This document shows positions 17,601-25,666 of a stretch of DNA of 64,000 nt, in pieces. Each line of letters starts with the position of its first letter. Positions within the stretch are counted from its first letter, which is position 1. Under the pieces are notes generated by a model. That model was not told where the DNA came from and did not search any database. It saw only the letters and a list, made by a program, of their open reading frames with translations. Source of the stretch: Chryseobacterium taeanense (GTDB taxonomy: Bacteria > Bacteroidota > Bacteroidia > Flavobacteriales > Weeksellaceae); NCBI RefSeq assembly GCF_900099685.1, contig NZ_FNDW01000005.1, forward strand, positions 62,001-126,000, in the 5' to 3' direction. The position numbers and the translations under genes are program-made.

Positions 17601-19456
17601 TGTTGCGATAAATTATTAATTTCCTCGTCAATAGATTTTGCGTCAATAGCCTTCTGTAAATTGATGATATTTTCAGAAATATGTTGTGCTCTGTTTTGAT
17701 AAGGAAGCAATGCATTATCCTGAAGCAAAAAATTCACACAGGCATTAGAGAGTTCCTCCGATCTTTCAGCGAGTGATTTTTCTAAAGAATCAAGTGTTGC
17801 AATATCTGCATATTTCAGATCTCTTGCTCCGGTAATTTCTCCTCGTAAAGCTCTGATCTGGGAAAGCATATCGATATATTCCGTCAGCTGAGAATAGTTG
17901 ATTCTTTTAGTGTCTTCTAAAATTTTCTCACAGCTGGCTTTGAGTTTTTCCACCGCTTCGCCTGTATTTTTCTTCTGCTCAACAACCTTTTCATATTCAT
18001 TGATGGCAGAATGAGCAATATTTCTGATTTCTTTTAAAGGCTGGTCGAGATTTTCAACCTCATCATCATTAAGGAAATAATATGCATCTAAAATGGTCGT
18101 GGAAATCTTTACAATATCATCATACAATCCGCTGTAGGAGTCTTTTTTGTTGAGTAGCGTAATCAGCTCATGACTTTCTGCCATTACTCTCACAATATCT
18201 TTATTCCCGATTTTGTAAAGCAGCCTGTCAGATTTTTCTGTATCCGGCAGCAACTCTCTGGAATAAGGGGTCTGCCAGATTTGGGCTAAATGATGTTTTG
18301 TCGTTTCTACACTTTCTCTTAAATAAATAAGTTTTCCGTCATTTAATAAAGAATATCCACTGCAACGGATCGGTGTTTCAATCGTCTGGGTAATAATGTT
18401 GTACGAAATCAGCTGATAATTATTGGTTTTATCATCATAAAATACGTACATGAAATTTTCACCGTTCGGCTCCTGGATTGTTTTCAGATAATGAAGCCTG
18501 TTGACATCCTGCGAAATCACTTTTAAACCTCCCGTCTGCAGAGCATAACCGTTTGAGAATAAGACACCTTGATTTTCCGGAAGTAAAACTGCTGAATATT
18601 TCAAAGTATCAACTCGGGAAACTGTTTTTTCCTTATGATTATAAATGAAATATCTTTCTGCTTCCTGATAAGGTTTAATCTTAAATAAAACCAGATTGTC
18701 AAGATCACAAAAATGAATTTCCGCATCATCCAGATTCTGGTCTTTATGAACGACATCTTCAGAATAAATTCCTTTTCCGGTATTGGTATTGTCTTCAATT
18801 TTTATCGTCAGATCTCCACCGATTGATTCCACAAAAACTTTATCAGCCAGAGAAACGTGCGGGAATTTTCCGCTTCGCTGCATATCTCTGGTTGCTTTCG
18901 TCCATGAAAAGCCATGTTGAGGAGGGTAAGAAACTTCGGAAGCACTCCTTGAATCAATATAAGTCAACTGATTGTCTTTTATCAGCCATTTGAACGCTTT
19001 GATGTCGGTCGTGCTTTCAGATAGCTGGAAAACCATATACAAATAGTTTTCGGTAAAGTGAAAGCGTACAAAAAAAGTATTTCTGTAATATTTGTATAAA
19101 TTTTTGAACTCTTCAATAAAGATTTCATTACCGATTAAAGAAGAATCCTGAGGTTCAAAACGATTGTTATTGATTGTGTAGATTGAAAAAACATCTGTGA
19201 TGTTGATTTCTGTCTGCAAACCCAGATGTGCATTGGAACCGAAGATCAAAGTGTTTTTCAGCGAAAAAATATCTTTGGCCACGCAGTTGTGATCCGTAGA
19301 AATTCTTTCGTTGGCGATGAGTGAAAAATCTACGCCGCCGAAAATCTCTTTACGGTTTTCGTTCAGTTTCTGAAGCTTTTGAATGAGACTGTTTTTCTGC
19401 TCATTCAGACGGCTTTGTATGATTTCGTATGTCCCTGAATGTAATTGTTCTGACAT
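14645..19456 (-). CDS. Giant AAA+ coiled-coil ATPase (DUF3686-type 'DNA repair ATPase')
   Basis: This is a 1603-residue cytoplasmic protein. The N-terminal about 450 residues are beta-rich with repeated short strands (HLGLQTEINITDVFSIYTINNNRF...), as in the DUF3686 region. Then comes a long coiled coil (about 460-860), full of E/K/Q heptads and broken by short hinges. A helical linker (about 860-1200) precedes the AAA+ core: Walker A SPPGYGKTT (about 1247-1255), Walker B VMLYLDDIQHCN (about 1310-1321), and a likely arginine-finger/sensor segment RIPDMLANRSDTYNLGEI. This family is often named DNA repair ATPase, but evidence for repair is weak. Here it stands downstream of flotillin, YqiJ-like and PspA genes, which suggests membrane-stress work, perhaps remodelling a PspA/flotillin assembly. 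It has its own 244-bp upstream gap containing a terminator, so it may also be transcribed separately. Confidence 0.8.
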   Translation of the reverse strand: MSEQLHSGTYEIIQSRLNEQKNSLIQKLQKLNENRKEIFGGVDFSLIANERISTDHNCVAKDIFSLKNTLIFGSNAHLGLQTEINITDVFSIYTINNNRFEPQDSSLIGNEIFIEEFKNLYKYYRNTFFVRFHFTENYLYMVFQLSESTTDIKAFKWLIKDNQLTYIDSRSASEVSYPPQHGFSWTKATRDMQRSGKFPHVSLADKVFVESIGGDLTIKIEDNTNTGKGIYSEDVVHKDQNLDDAEIHFCDLDNLVLFKIKPYQEAERYFIYNHKEKTVSRVDTLKYSAVLLPENQGVLFSNGYALQTGGLKVISQDVNRLHYLKTIQEPNGENFMYVFYDDKTNNYQLISYNIITQTIETPIRCSGYSLLNDGKLIYLRESVETTKHHLAQIWQTPYSRELLPDTEKSDRLLYKIGNKDIVRVMAESHELITLLNKKDSYSGLYDDIVKISTTILDAYYFLNDDEVENLDQPLKEIRNIAHSAINEYEKVVEQKKNTGEAVEKLKASCEKILEDTKRINYSQLTEYIDMLSQIRALRGEITGARDLKYADIATLDSLEKSLAERSEELSNACVNFLLQDNALLPYQNRAQHISENIINLQKAIDAKSIDEEINNLSQQLELLVDIVNNLKIEDTSLSTQIIENISVIFARLNQERLELSKRKREISGKELSADFQAQMTLFDQSVINFLELSQTPEKCDEYLTKLSILLEEMETKFVDFDEFIQNIGEKREEVYGHFQNKRVQLTETRNKRTQSLYDSAQRILKSVQTKAESFDSENEINGYFATDLMVEKVRDISRQLMEMEDSAKAEEIQTLLKTSQQEASRKLKDKKEIYADGDNIIALGDYKFAVNRQKLDLTLVMKNAQYYYHLTGTAFYEPLHFEAISDYKEVWNQEYISENATVKRFEYLAWNIFSNNKSINTETQNRNGIQQFMTEHFGEGLVKGIHDEDALTIVSKLQQMHNELGLMQFTPKERALAQLFWHFLDEERKDYYQKQFEAADLISKSFATDSGFQHLNEQLSKEIHSFALNNHFFTDINELNAAVYLKRENKSAFLVSEKAGLLYESFLKDLKEKGKDLEFIDQLNTLKAYPAACFSIAESALDAFLSNSESNFEDEIKKETTVFFITQNFDAKNIHHITYETVLKGLKSLEKDADYTLNYYEFSSRLSHFNEVVVPKYRQLQELKAKWVHDKKKALKIDTFKSQVLSSFVRNRLISEVYFPLIGANLAKQLGTVGNDKRTDRMGMLLLVSPPGYGKTTLMEYMADRMGLVFMKINGPSIGHDIVSTDPNEAKNAGAKQELEKLNLAFEMGDNVMLYLDDIQHCNPEFLQKFISLADGQRKIEGIYNGESKTYDLRSKRFCLVMAGNPYTESGEKFRIPDMLANRSDTYNLGEISGSKTELFDLSLIENALMSNDYLTRLTQFGMDNLYNLYDSILSDSPNVELAGNFSSNEISDFRKVLENTLKVRDVVLKVNRQYIASAAMSDEYRNEPAFKLQGSYRNMNKLISQIQPILKNEEVTQMVLNHYQNESQTLTNGAESNMLKLKDLMDLISEDEKLRWEEIKKTFVKNKTLKGLGENDRMTQVIALLAQFSEGLDGIKDVLKNS

Positions 19457-19634
19457 CGTTTTTTTATTTTATGTTATTCTTTGATGATCTGTTGTAACGC
19501 AGAATCTGCAAAGTTTTTTTGAAAATTTTTGCTTGAAGCTTTATTATTCATCAAAGGTTTAAAAAATGCCTTTTTATTTTGAAAGGATTAAAATCCATTT
19601 CTATTGAATTGCTTATTCAATAAAATTCCATTAG

Positions 19635-19676
19635 AAAAACTCTCAAAGGATTAATAGAATCAGGCAATGAGAGTTT
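19635..19676 (-). terminator. Rho-independent-like terminator after the flotillin gene
   Basis: AAACTCTCA (19637-19645) pairs with TGAGAGTTT (19668-19676). On the minus strand the stem is followed by TTTTC. It lies 24 bp past the flotillin stop, inside the 244-bp gap before the ATPase gene. Read-through or a separate ATPase promoter would both be compatible. I found no clear TAnnTTTG box in this gap. Confidence 0.6.
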
Positions 19677-19700
19677 ATCATATATAGAATGGTTATTGTT

Positions 19701-21710
19701 TTATTGTACCGGTTTGTGATCTATTCCCAGGTTTTTCGCCATATCCAATGCTCTGTCGAGAATCCCTTTTTCCTGCTGGTTGGCAACACTGTTCAGTTTA
19801 AAAATAAGACCTGCAATGCTCATGTTTTTGATATCTTCTGAAGAAATGTTGTATTTATTAACCATTGACATTACTTTTTCGATGATATTTTCGCCGTCAC
19901 CTAATAGGTTTTCTTTAACCAGAGTTGCATTTTCACTGTGGTTGATAAATTTATCAAGACCTTTACCCGCAGAAACCTGACGTACTACATTGTCGAAGAA
20001 CGTGTTATCTCCACCCACGATATCAATTTTTGCAGATTTGAAGGCTTCAGCCAAAACGCCGGCCTGTGCTTGTGCAATATCTTTCTGAATGGCGATCTGT
20101 GCAAGTTCTACTTCTTTTTCTTTTGCTAGCGTTAATCTGAACTCTTCGTGATCTTTTCCGGCATCGTTCAGCTTCTTCATGGCTTCAGCTTTTTCGGTAA
20201 TTCCTGCTGCTTCTGCCAACGCTTTTTCTTTGATGACTTCTGCCTGGGCAATTCCTTCTTTCTTAATAGCATCTGCTTTTTTCTCAATCACCACGGCTTC
20301 TACAATTCCTTGTCTTTCAGCTGCATCTGCTTTTGCGTGAAGAACCTGAGCTTCGGATAAACCTACTGTTGCTTCTTCTTTTGCTTTAGCATCAGCAATG
20401 ATTTTACGGGCCTCTGCTTCTTTTTCAGCGGCATCTCTTTTAGCCTGAGCTTCAATCACATATTTCTGAGCGTCTTTTTCAGCGGCTAAACGTCGTGCTT
20501 CTGCTGCTCTGGTTTCCTCAATGAGTTTCTTTTCAGCTTCCTGTGTAGCTACGGTGATTTCTACCTGCTTGTTTCTATCAGCTGTTTTGAAGGCCTCAAG
20601 GTCTTTAATTCCCTGCTGTTCTTCAACTACAGTTTTTTCCATGGTTAAACGCTCACGGATGGCATCCTGGATATTTTTCTTTTCAAGCTCAATAGCTTTT
20701 TCTTTTTCAATCTGAGCCAAAGAAACAATTCTTTCTCTTTCGGTGGCTTCCAGCATTTTGTCTTTCTGTACTCTTTCGGTTTCAACCAAATCGGCACGTT
20801 CTTTATTCTTAGCGGCAATCACTACCTGTCTCAGCTTATTTTCTTCTGCGATCTGAAGTTTTTCTTCGGTTGCGATGCGAACAGTTTCATATTTTAATCT
20901 TTCCTCTTCGTTCACTTTCAATATTTCAGCATTTTCACGGGCTTTAATATTGGCAACTTCTCTTTTCTGAGATTCTTCTTTTTCGGCCAGTTGCTTTTCC
21001 AGTTCTAAAATCGCTTCACGGGCTTCAACGTTCTGTTTCGTGATGGTTTTCTCTTCATCTCTGCGAACCTGATTAGCCTTAATATTTTGTGTAGCTGTTA
21101 ATTCGGTGATTTTTTTGATCCCTTCTGAATCCAGAATATTGTCTTTGTCTAAACTGTCGATGGAAGTCTGCTCCAGATAGTCAATCGCACAGTCGTCGAG
21201 AACGTAGCCGTTAAGATCTGTTCCGATGATATCAAGAATTTCCTGGCGGAATTCACTTCTCGCTTCATACAGTTCGATGAATTCAAATTTTTTACCTACT
21301 GTTTTTAATGCTTCCGAAAATTTAGCTTCAAATAATTCTCTTAGAGTATGGATGTCTGAAGCTCTCTGGCAACCGATGGTCTGACCGACATTAACAATGT
21401 CATCAACCGATTTATTAACCCTGATAAAGAAAGCTACCTGAATGTCTGCTCTCATATTGTCTTTACAGATCAGGCCGGCTTTTCCTTCTCTGGCGATTTC
21501 CAGTTTTTTGACCGAAATGTCCATAGATTCCATTCGGTGTATAATGGGAATTACGATTCCTGCATTGAAGAATACCTTTGTTCCTCCGTATCCGGTTCTG
21601 AGAATAACGATTCCCTGTACTGTTTTTTTGTACATAGACAGAATCCAGAATATCAATCCAACTGAAGCTACTACAGCAACAATTAGCCCTGCAATTAGTG
21701 GTAAATTCAT
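19701..21710 (-). CDS. Flotillin (SPFH/band 7 protein, YqiK/FloA-type)
   Basis: This 669-residue membrane-anchored scaffold protein has an N-terminal TM (about 4-27, LIAGLIVAVVASVGLIFWIL). The SPFH domain follows (about 30-200, with RTGYGGTKVFFNAGIVIPIIHRMESMD). A very long Ala/Glu/Lys coiled coil runs over about 210-540 with many EAEKE-type repeats. The C-terminal segment is hydrophobic (about 560-669) and ends ...NLGIDHKPVQ. Flotillins form large membrane rings and organise membrane microdomains. The YqiJ-like gene lies 106 bp upstream; YqiJ/YqiK pairs are known in E. coli. With PspA two genes upstream, the context indicates an envelope-stress function. Confidence 0.92.
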   Translation of the reverse strand: MNLPLIAGLIVAVVASVGLIFWILSMYKKTVQGIVILRTGYGGTKVFFNAGIVIPIIHRMESMDISVKKLEIAREGKAGLICKDNMRADIQVAFFIRVNKSVDDIVNVGQTIGCQRASDIHTLRELFEAKFSEALKTVGKKFEFIELYEARSEFRQEILDIIGTDLNGYVLDDCAIDYLEQTSIDSLDKDNILDSEGIKKITELTATQNIKANQVRRDEEKTITKQNVEAREAILELEKQLAEKEESQKREVANIKARENAEILKVNEEERLKYETVRIATEEKLQIAEENKLRQVVIAAKNKERADLVETERVQKDKMLEATERERIVSLAQIEKEKAIELEKKNIQDAIRERLTMEKTVVEEQQGIKDLEAFKTADRNKQVEITVATQEAEKKLIEETRAAEARRLAAEKDAQKYVIEAQAKRDAAEKEAEARKIIADAKAKEEATVGLSEAQVLHAKADAAERQGIVEAVVIEKKADAIKKEGIAQAEVIKEKALAEAAGITEKAEAMKKLNDAGKDHEEFRLTLAKEKEVELAQIAIQKDIAQAQAGVLAEAFKSAKIDIVGGDNTFFDNVVRQVSAGKGLDKFINHSENATLVKENLLGDGENIIEKVMSMVNKYNISSEDIKNMSIAGLIFKLNSVANQQEKGILDRALDMAKNLGIDHKPVQ

Positions 21711-21816
21711 AGTTTTAAAGTTTAATTATTTGAAAATGTGTTTTTTTATTATAAATGTGCTTATTACAGCATGTAAATAATGGTTAAATTATAATGTAAA
21801 TGAAGATTGTCATTTT

Positions 21817-22464
21817 TTAAAAACGAATTTCAGTCGCTACATAATAGTATTTTCTGTTTACGTCTTCATCTACGATAAATACTGTTTCCCCGTATTCTAT
21901 TTTTTCGCCGTCTTTGCTTTTTACCATCAGAGTCATCGGATCGCTGCCGATAAAAACTTCAAGAATTCCGATTTTGTTTCCGTGGATGGTGGATTTCAAT
22001 CTTCCTGTACGGCCCAAAAAATCATGTGCCTTTTCTCCTTTATGGTTAATTTCCCTGAAAAAAGGATTTAATGGTTTTAAAATCAGTTTTGTCAATAATA
22101 TACTTGCCAGAAACACAGGAAAGACCAACAGCGCAGAAGCCCATACCTGAAAGGAAGCAAATGCTTCAATATAAAATGAACCCAACCATGTAAAGAAGAG
22201 CGATATCGTCATAAAATACGTAACCGGCACAATATCAAGATCCAGAAATGTTAAAAACTGAATCCATGCAGAAGGATTTTCAGGAACATGTACCTGACCA
22301 TCCGGTGCATCCATATCCAAATCCAAATCGCCATCAAATCCTACATCAATATCTAAACCTGTTACGATGGTAAAAAGCCAATAGAGAACAGCGAGAATCA
22401 GTAGCACACTCAAAACGGTATTAACCGGAGAAAATGCGATATCTAAAAATTGCTGAAAAGTCAT
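21817..22464 (-). CDS. YqiJ/NfeD-like membrane protein with C-terminal OB fold
   Basis: This 215-residue membrane protein has TMs at about 15-35 (VLSVLLILAVLYWLFTIV), 80-100 (VTYFMTISLFFTWLGSFYI) and 105-130. A very acidic periplasmic loop lies between (GFDGDLDLDMDAPDG). The C-terminal soluble beta domain (about 145-215, GRTGRLKSTIHGNKIGILEVFIG...GETVFIVDED) fits the NfeD/YqiJ OB fold that partners flotillins. It follows the PspA gene with a spacing of 1 bp, so the two are translationally close. It probably helps the flotillin of the next gene assemble in the membrane. Confidence 0.82.
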   Translation of the reverse strand: MTFQQFLDIAFSPVNTVLSVLLILAVLYWLFTIVTGLDIDVGFDGDLDLDMDAPDGQVHVPENPSAWIQFLTFLDLDIVPVTYFMTISLFFTWLGSFYIEAFASFQVWASALLVFPVFLASILLTKLILKPLNPFFREINHKGEKAHDFLGRTGRLKSTIHGNKIGILEVFIGSDPMTLMVKSKDGEKIEYGETVFIVDEDVNRKYYYVATEIRF

Positions 22465-22465
22465 A

Positions 22466-23167
22466 TTAGTCTTTTTTAAGTGTTTCTTTTAGTTTTTGTA
22501 ATGCTTCTTCTGTATTTTTGTCTGAGTTGTTAACAATAGCATCAATCTCATCATCAATGGTTTTCCCTGAAGTTGAAATATCAGAATAAGCTTCTGCCAG
22601 AGCTTCTTGTCTGGCTGCCCTTTCTTTTAGTTTTTCAAGCATGCTTACCGTGCTTCCGTTTTCAATAAATGTCATCTTTTTATTGATATCTCTGGTGGCT
22701 TCACTTACCTGAACTCTTGCTTTCAGTGTTTTCAGTTCGTTTTCCCATTTAGAGATGTTGGATTTTAAGTTATTGATATTTCCCTGCATTTTTTCGCATT
22801 CCATATGAAGTTTTTCATGCTCATTTTCTAATTGTGAAGCATTTTCCAGGGCAGAGCTTTGCTTTTTCAGGGCTTCTTTTGCCAAACGGTCGGCTTCTGC
22901 AGCTTCAATCTCTTTATTTTCGGCTTTCTGAACCAAAATAACGGCTTTGTTGTAATAGTCATTTGCAGTCTGTTTTTCGGTCTCTGCTTCGTTTTTCTTT
23001 CGTATAGAGATTGCTTTTAGCTGGGCGAGTGCCTCTACGCTTTTGGCTAACTGTTCTTTCATTTCTCTTATGCCTTGTTCGGTCATATTGATGGGGTCTT
23101 CAAAGCTTTCGATCACAGAGTGGATCTCGGCTTTTCCTATTTTGAATAATTTTGCAAAAATGTTCAT
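22466..23167 (-). CDS. PspA/IM30 (bacterial ESCRT-III-like) protein
   Basis: This 233-residue all-helical protein opens MNIFAKLFKIGKAEIHSVIESFEDP, which contains the short amphipathic helix and the helix-1 pattern of PspA/Vipp1. Long coiled-coil hairpins follow (about 25-190) with the ALAQLKAISIRKKNEAE and ALKKQSSALENASQLENEHEKL stretches. The tail is short and acidic. PspA proteins coat and reshape damaged inner membranes. Its neighbours on the same strand are a YbjN-like gene (18 bp upstream), a YqiJ-like gene (1 bp downstream) and flotillin. There is no pspF or pspBC here, so control differs from the E. coli psp operon. Confidence 0.9.
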   Translation of the reverse strand: MNIFAKLFKIGKAEIHSVIESFEDPINMTEQGIREMKEQLAKSVEALAQLKAISIRKKNEAETEKQTANDYYNKAVILVQKAENKEIEAAEADRLAKEALKKQSSALENASQLENEHEKLHMECEKMQGNINNLKSNISKWENELKTLKARVQVSEATRDINKKMTFIENGSTVSMLEKLKERAARQEALAEAYSDISTSGKTIDDEIDAIVNNSDKNTEEALQKLKETLKKD

Positions 23168-23185
23168 GTTAAATTTTTTTTGTGA

Positions 23186-23581
23186 TTATTTACTCATTTC
23201 TATCATCTCGTTGCTGAATTCTCCTACAAGAATTCCTAATGAGTTGATAGATGCAATGACTTCATTCTGTGCCATATTATCTGTAGGAAGGGTGTCACGG
23301 AAAATCACTCTCTTGCCTGTGTTGTCTAAAGCGAATGCTCCGTGTACAATATCTCTGTTCTTTCGTAATAATGATCGGTAAATTGCTTCCGACGGGTTTT
23401 TAATTTCAAAAAGAAACTGTTCCATAATGACGATGGAGTCTGAAATAATAAGAATCATGTTTTTGATTCCGCTTGACTCTTTTTCAATTATTAAGATTCT
23501 CTGAGTTTCATCTTCCAGTGTGATGTTGAACTCATAATCTAACAACCATTCTTTAACCGTTCTAAATATTTGATTTTTCAT
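23186..23581 (-). CDS. YbjN / secretion-chaperone-fold protein
   Basis: This is a 131-residue soluble protein with no signal peptide or TM. The pattern is an N-terminal helix (VKEWLLDYEFNITLE), strands (LIISDSIVIMEQFLFEI), a helix (PSEAIYRSLLRKNRDI) and a strand pair (GAFALDNTGKRVIFRDTLP). A final helix (NEVIASINSLGILVGEFSNEMIEM) completes the YbjN/type III secretion chaperone-like fold. YbjN/DUF2170-type proteins are known companions of PspA in stress operons. It is the first gene of the cluster, with a well-formed promoter 30-61 bp upstream. The fold assignment rests on pattern only; partner is probably PspA. Confidence 0.6.
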   Translation of the reverse strand: MKNQIFRTVKEWLLDYEFNITLEDETQRILIIEKESSGIKNMILIISDSIVIMEQFLFEIKNPSEAIYRSLLRKNRDIVHGAFALDNTGKRVIFRDTLPTDNMAQNEVIASINSLGILVGEFSNEMIEMSK

Positions 23582-23611
23582 GATCGTAAGTTTGATTCAA
23601 ATTTTCTTAGG

Positions 23612-23642
23612 CAAATATAGATTAAATTTTCAAAATTGCAAA
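23612..23642 (-). promoter_or_regulatory. Promoter of the PspA/flotillin operon
   Basis: On the minus strand, TTTG (23642-23639), 19 bp, then TATATTTG (23619-23612). This is a full match to the Bacteroidota TTTG-N19-21-TAnnTTTG promoter. The -7 box lies 30 bp before the first start codon. GCAAATAT copies cover both boxes (23611, 23638), so a repressor binding this word would block the promoter. Confidence 0.75.
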
Positions 23643-23671
23643 TATTTTTAGCATAATTTTATTTTAATTCT

Positions 23672-23679
23672 TATATTTG
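23672..23679 (+). promoter_or_regulatory. -7 box of the XRE regulator gene, overlapping a GCAAATAT site
   Basis: TATATTTG (23672-23679) is a perfect -7 box, 16 bp upstream of the regulator start. No good TTTG lies 19-21 bp upstream. Its complement is the same GCAAATATAA word that overlaps the divergent promoter (23611-23619), in inverse orientation. This arrangement suggests autoregulation. Confidence 0.5.
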
Positions 23680-23695
23680 CTAAAAAAATAGGCTT

Positions 23696-24316
23696 ATGAG
23701 TTTTTTCGGAACCAATATTAAGAAAATAAGGCAGGTCAAAGGATTGAGCCAGAAGGCTTTTGCTGATTTATTTGATTTGAACAGGGGAGTAATAAGCTCT
23801 TATGAAGAAGGAAGAGCTGAACCTAAAATTGATACAATTCTTAAGGTTGCCAATTATTTTAACCTTAATCTTGATAAGTTGTTAACTGAAATATTGCAGG
23901 TTAATCATCTAGTAAGCGTTTCTGACATCGATCACCTCATGTTTGAGTCGGATAAAGTAAGCGAAAAAGTTGCTGAAGTTCTTCGTTATGGTAATGGTAA
24001 TCCTGTAAAAGATGAAGTATTGCAAAAAATATTAGCAAATGTTGATTTGATTTATGAATGTAAGAAAGATCCTCATCGAAAATATCATTATAATGAGGGA
24101 GATATACTGTTTTTAAGCCTTGAAAAATCTGATGAACACAATCAAAGTGTATTCATTGACGAGGAAGGTTATTTGCAATATATTGCTGATATGCCTATAA
24201 AAAATAAAACGCATCAGACACTTTACAAAATTGTAGGTCATCTCTCCATTGGTACAACTAATATGCTTGCGGATATTCTTACTCGTTTGGAAAAGTTGGA
24301 AAAAGCTGTTTTTTAG
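23696..24316 (+). CDS. XRE-family transcription regulator
   Basis: This 206-residue protein has an N-terminal HTH (about 8-62: KIRQVKGLSQKAFADLFDLNRGVISSYEEGRAEPKIDTILKVANYF), typical of Cro/CI-like repressors. A C-terminal effector region (about 100-190) follows, with no recognisable peptidase motif, so it is not a LexA-like self-cleaving repressor. The C-terminal end (ILTRLEKLEKAV) looks like a short coiled coil for dimerisation. It is divergent from the PspA cluster and shares its 114-bp promoter region, which holds three copies of GCAAATAT. It is the most likely controller of that cluster. Confidence 0.88.
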   Translation: MSFFGTNIKKIRQVKGLSQKAFADLFDLNRGVISSYEEGRAEPKIDTILKVANYFNLNLDKLLTEILQVNHLVSVSDIDHLMFESDKVSEKVAEVLRYGNGNPVKDEVLQKILANVDLIYECKKDPHRKYHYNEGDILFLSLEKSDEHNQSVFIDEEGYLQYIADMPIKNKTHQTLYKIVGHLSIGTTNMLADILTRLEKLEKAVF

Positions 24317-24366
24317 AATTTGTAAATAAGTACATAAACATTTCTTATCAATATAACTCTTGCAAG

Positions 24367-25656
24367 TTACTTGGTATCAGAATTTATGATCCTGATATTT
24401 TTTTCATGAAGTCTTTTTTCCAGCCAGTTGCTTAACTGCTCCTGGTTAATCTCCGTACCGGAATACACCAGTGTAAATTGTAGCCTTGCGCTGTCCGTAA
24501 GTGGATATTCTACGATTTTTCCGTACGAAATATTTTTAATGTTTGGATAAAGGATTTCTATTTCTTTTAAAAGTGTGGAATCGGAAACTCTGTAAGTATC
24601 AAGCTCCTGTCGCAATTTTGAAATGGCAATATCTTTTTCAGAAATATTGTTGTCGAACTTATTGATCTCACTCATGATCTCCGATTTTATATCAGTATCA
24701 TTCTGTCGTATATTGAGTTTGGTATCTGCAAGTCCATTATCGGAAAGCATCTTGTTGAATGATGCTATTTCATTGTCTGTAAACTTTTTATTGAGAAATG
24801 CCAGATCGATCGTTTTCGGACTCGAATTGTAATTGATTTTTTTATAAATTACGGTATAGCCATTATTTTCAAACTCCTTTTGAACAAACTGTTCAGCTGT
24901 TTTAGTAAATTTTTTCTCATTAAAAAGATTATAAGCTAAATAGAAGCTCGGGACGATCATGACGATAATCAGGACAGAAATTCCGTATCTTATTCTTTTT
25001 TCGTATTTGCTGTCAATGATGGAAGAAGGATACTGAAGAAACTTCACGACAAAAAACGTGGCAATACAGATAAAGAAGCAGTTGATGGTGTACAGATAAA
25101 ATGCTCCGAAGAAATAGGAAAAATTAAAAGTGGCAAGTCCAAATCCTGCCGTACAAAGCGGCGGCATCAATGCTGTTGCAATTGCTACACCGGGGATCGG
25201 GTTTCCTTTTTCGACCCTTGTGATGGCAATTACACCGACCAATCCTCCAAAAAAAGCAATCAATACATCATAAATATTGGGAGATGTTCTTGAGAGCAGC
25301 TCAGACTGTACATCTTTAAAGGGGCTGACGTAAAAATAAATCGATGAAACCGTAAGACTTACAAATGTGGCAATCAGAAGGTTTTTGAAGGATTTCTTCA
25401 ATAAAGAAAAGTTATAGGTTCCCAGTGCAAAACCAGCACCGACTATCGGCCCCATCAATGGTGAAATAAGCATCGCACCGATGATAACAGCGGTGGAATT
25501 TACATTAAGACCTATAGAAGCGATAATAATCGCACAGGCCAGGATCCAAAGGTTGGAACCCCGGAAGGATATATTGGAAATTACATTTTCGAGTACCTTG
25601 TCTTTCTTTTCTTCGCCATTATGAAGATTAATAAAATTAAAAACATTTCTGATCAT
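24367..25656 (-). CDS. DUF389-family membrane protein
   Basis: This is a 429-residue membrane protein. The N-terminal half holds about six TMs with the DUF389 signature (ISPLMGPIVGAGFALGTYNFSLLKKS, about 82-107; GNPIPGVAIATALMPPLCTAGFGLATF, about 149-175). The C-terminal half (about 240-429) is soluble, with a coiled coil (KFDNNISEKDIAISKLRQELD). DUF389 proteins are widespread, and their transport role is unknown. It follows the nhaA gene with a gap of 10 bp, so the two are co-transcribed. This links it with pH or sodium homeostasis. Confidence 0.85.
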   Translation of the reverse strand: MIRNVFNFINLHNGEEKKDKVLENVISNISFRGSNLWILACAIIIASIGLNVNSTAVIIGAMLISPLMGPIVGAGFALGTYNFSLLKKSFKNLLIATFVSLTVSSIYFYVSPFKDVQSELLSRTSPNIYDVLIAFFGGLVGVIAITRVEKGNPIPGVAIATALMPPLCTAGFGLATFNFSYFFGAFYLYTINCFFICIATFFVVKFLQYPSSIIDSKYEKRIRYGISVLIIVMIVPSFYLAYNLFNEKKFTKTAEQFVQKEFENNGYTVIYKKINYNSSPKTIDLAFLNKKFTDNEIASFNKMLSDNGLADTKLNIRQNDTDIKSEIMSEINKFDNNISEKDIAISKLRQELDTYRVSDSTLLKEIEILYPNIKNISYGKIVEYPLTDSARLQFTLVYSGTEINQEQLSNWLEKRLHEKNIRIINSDTK

Positions 25657-25666
25657 CGTCGTGGCT

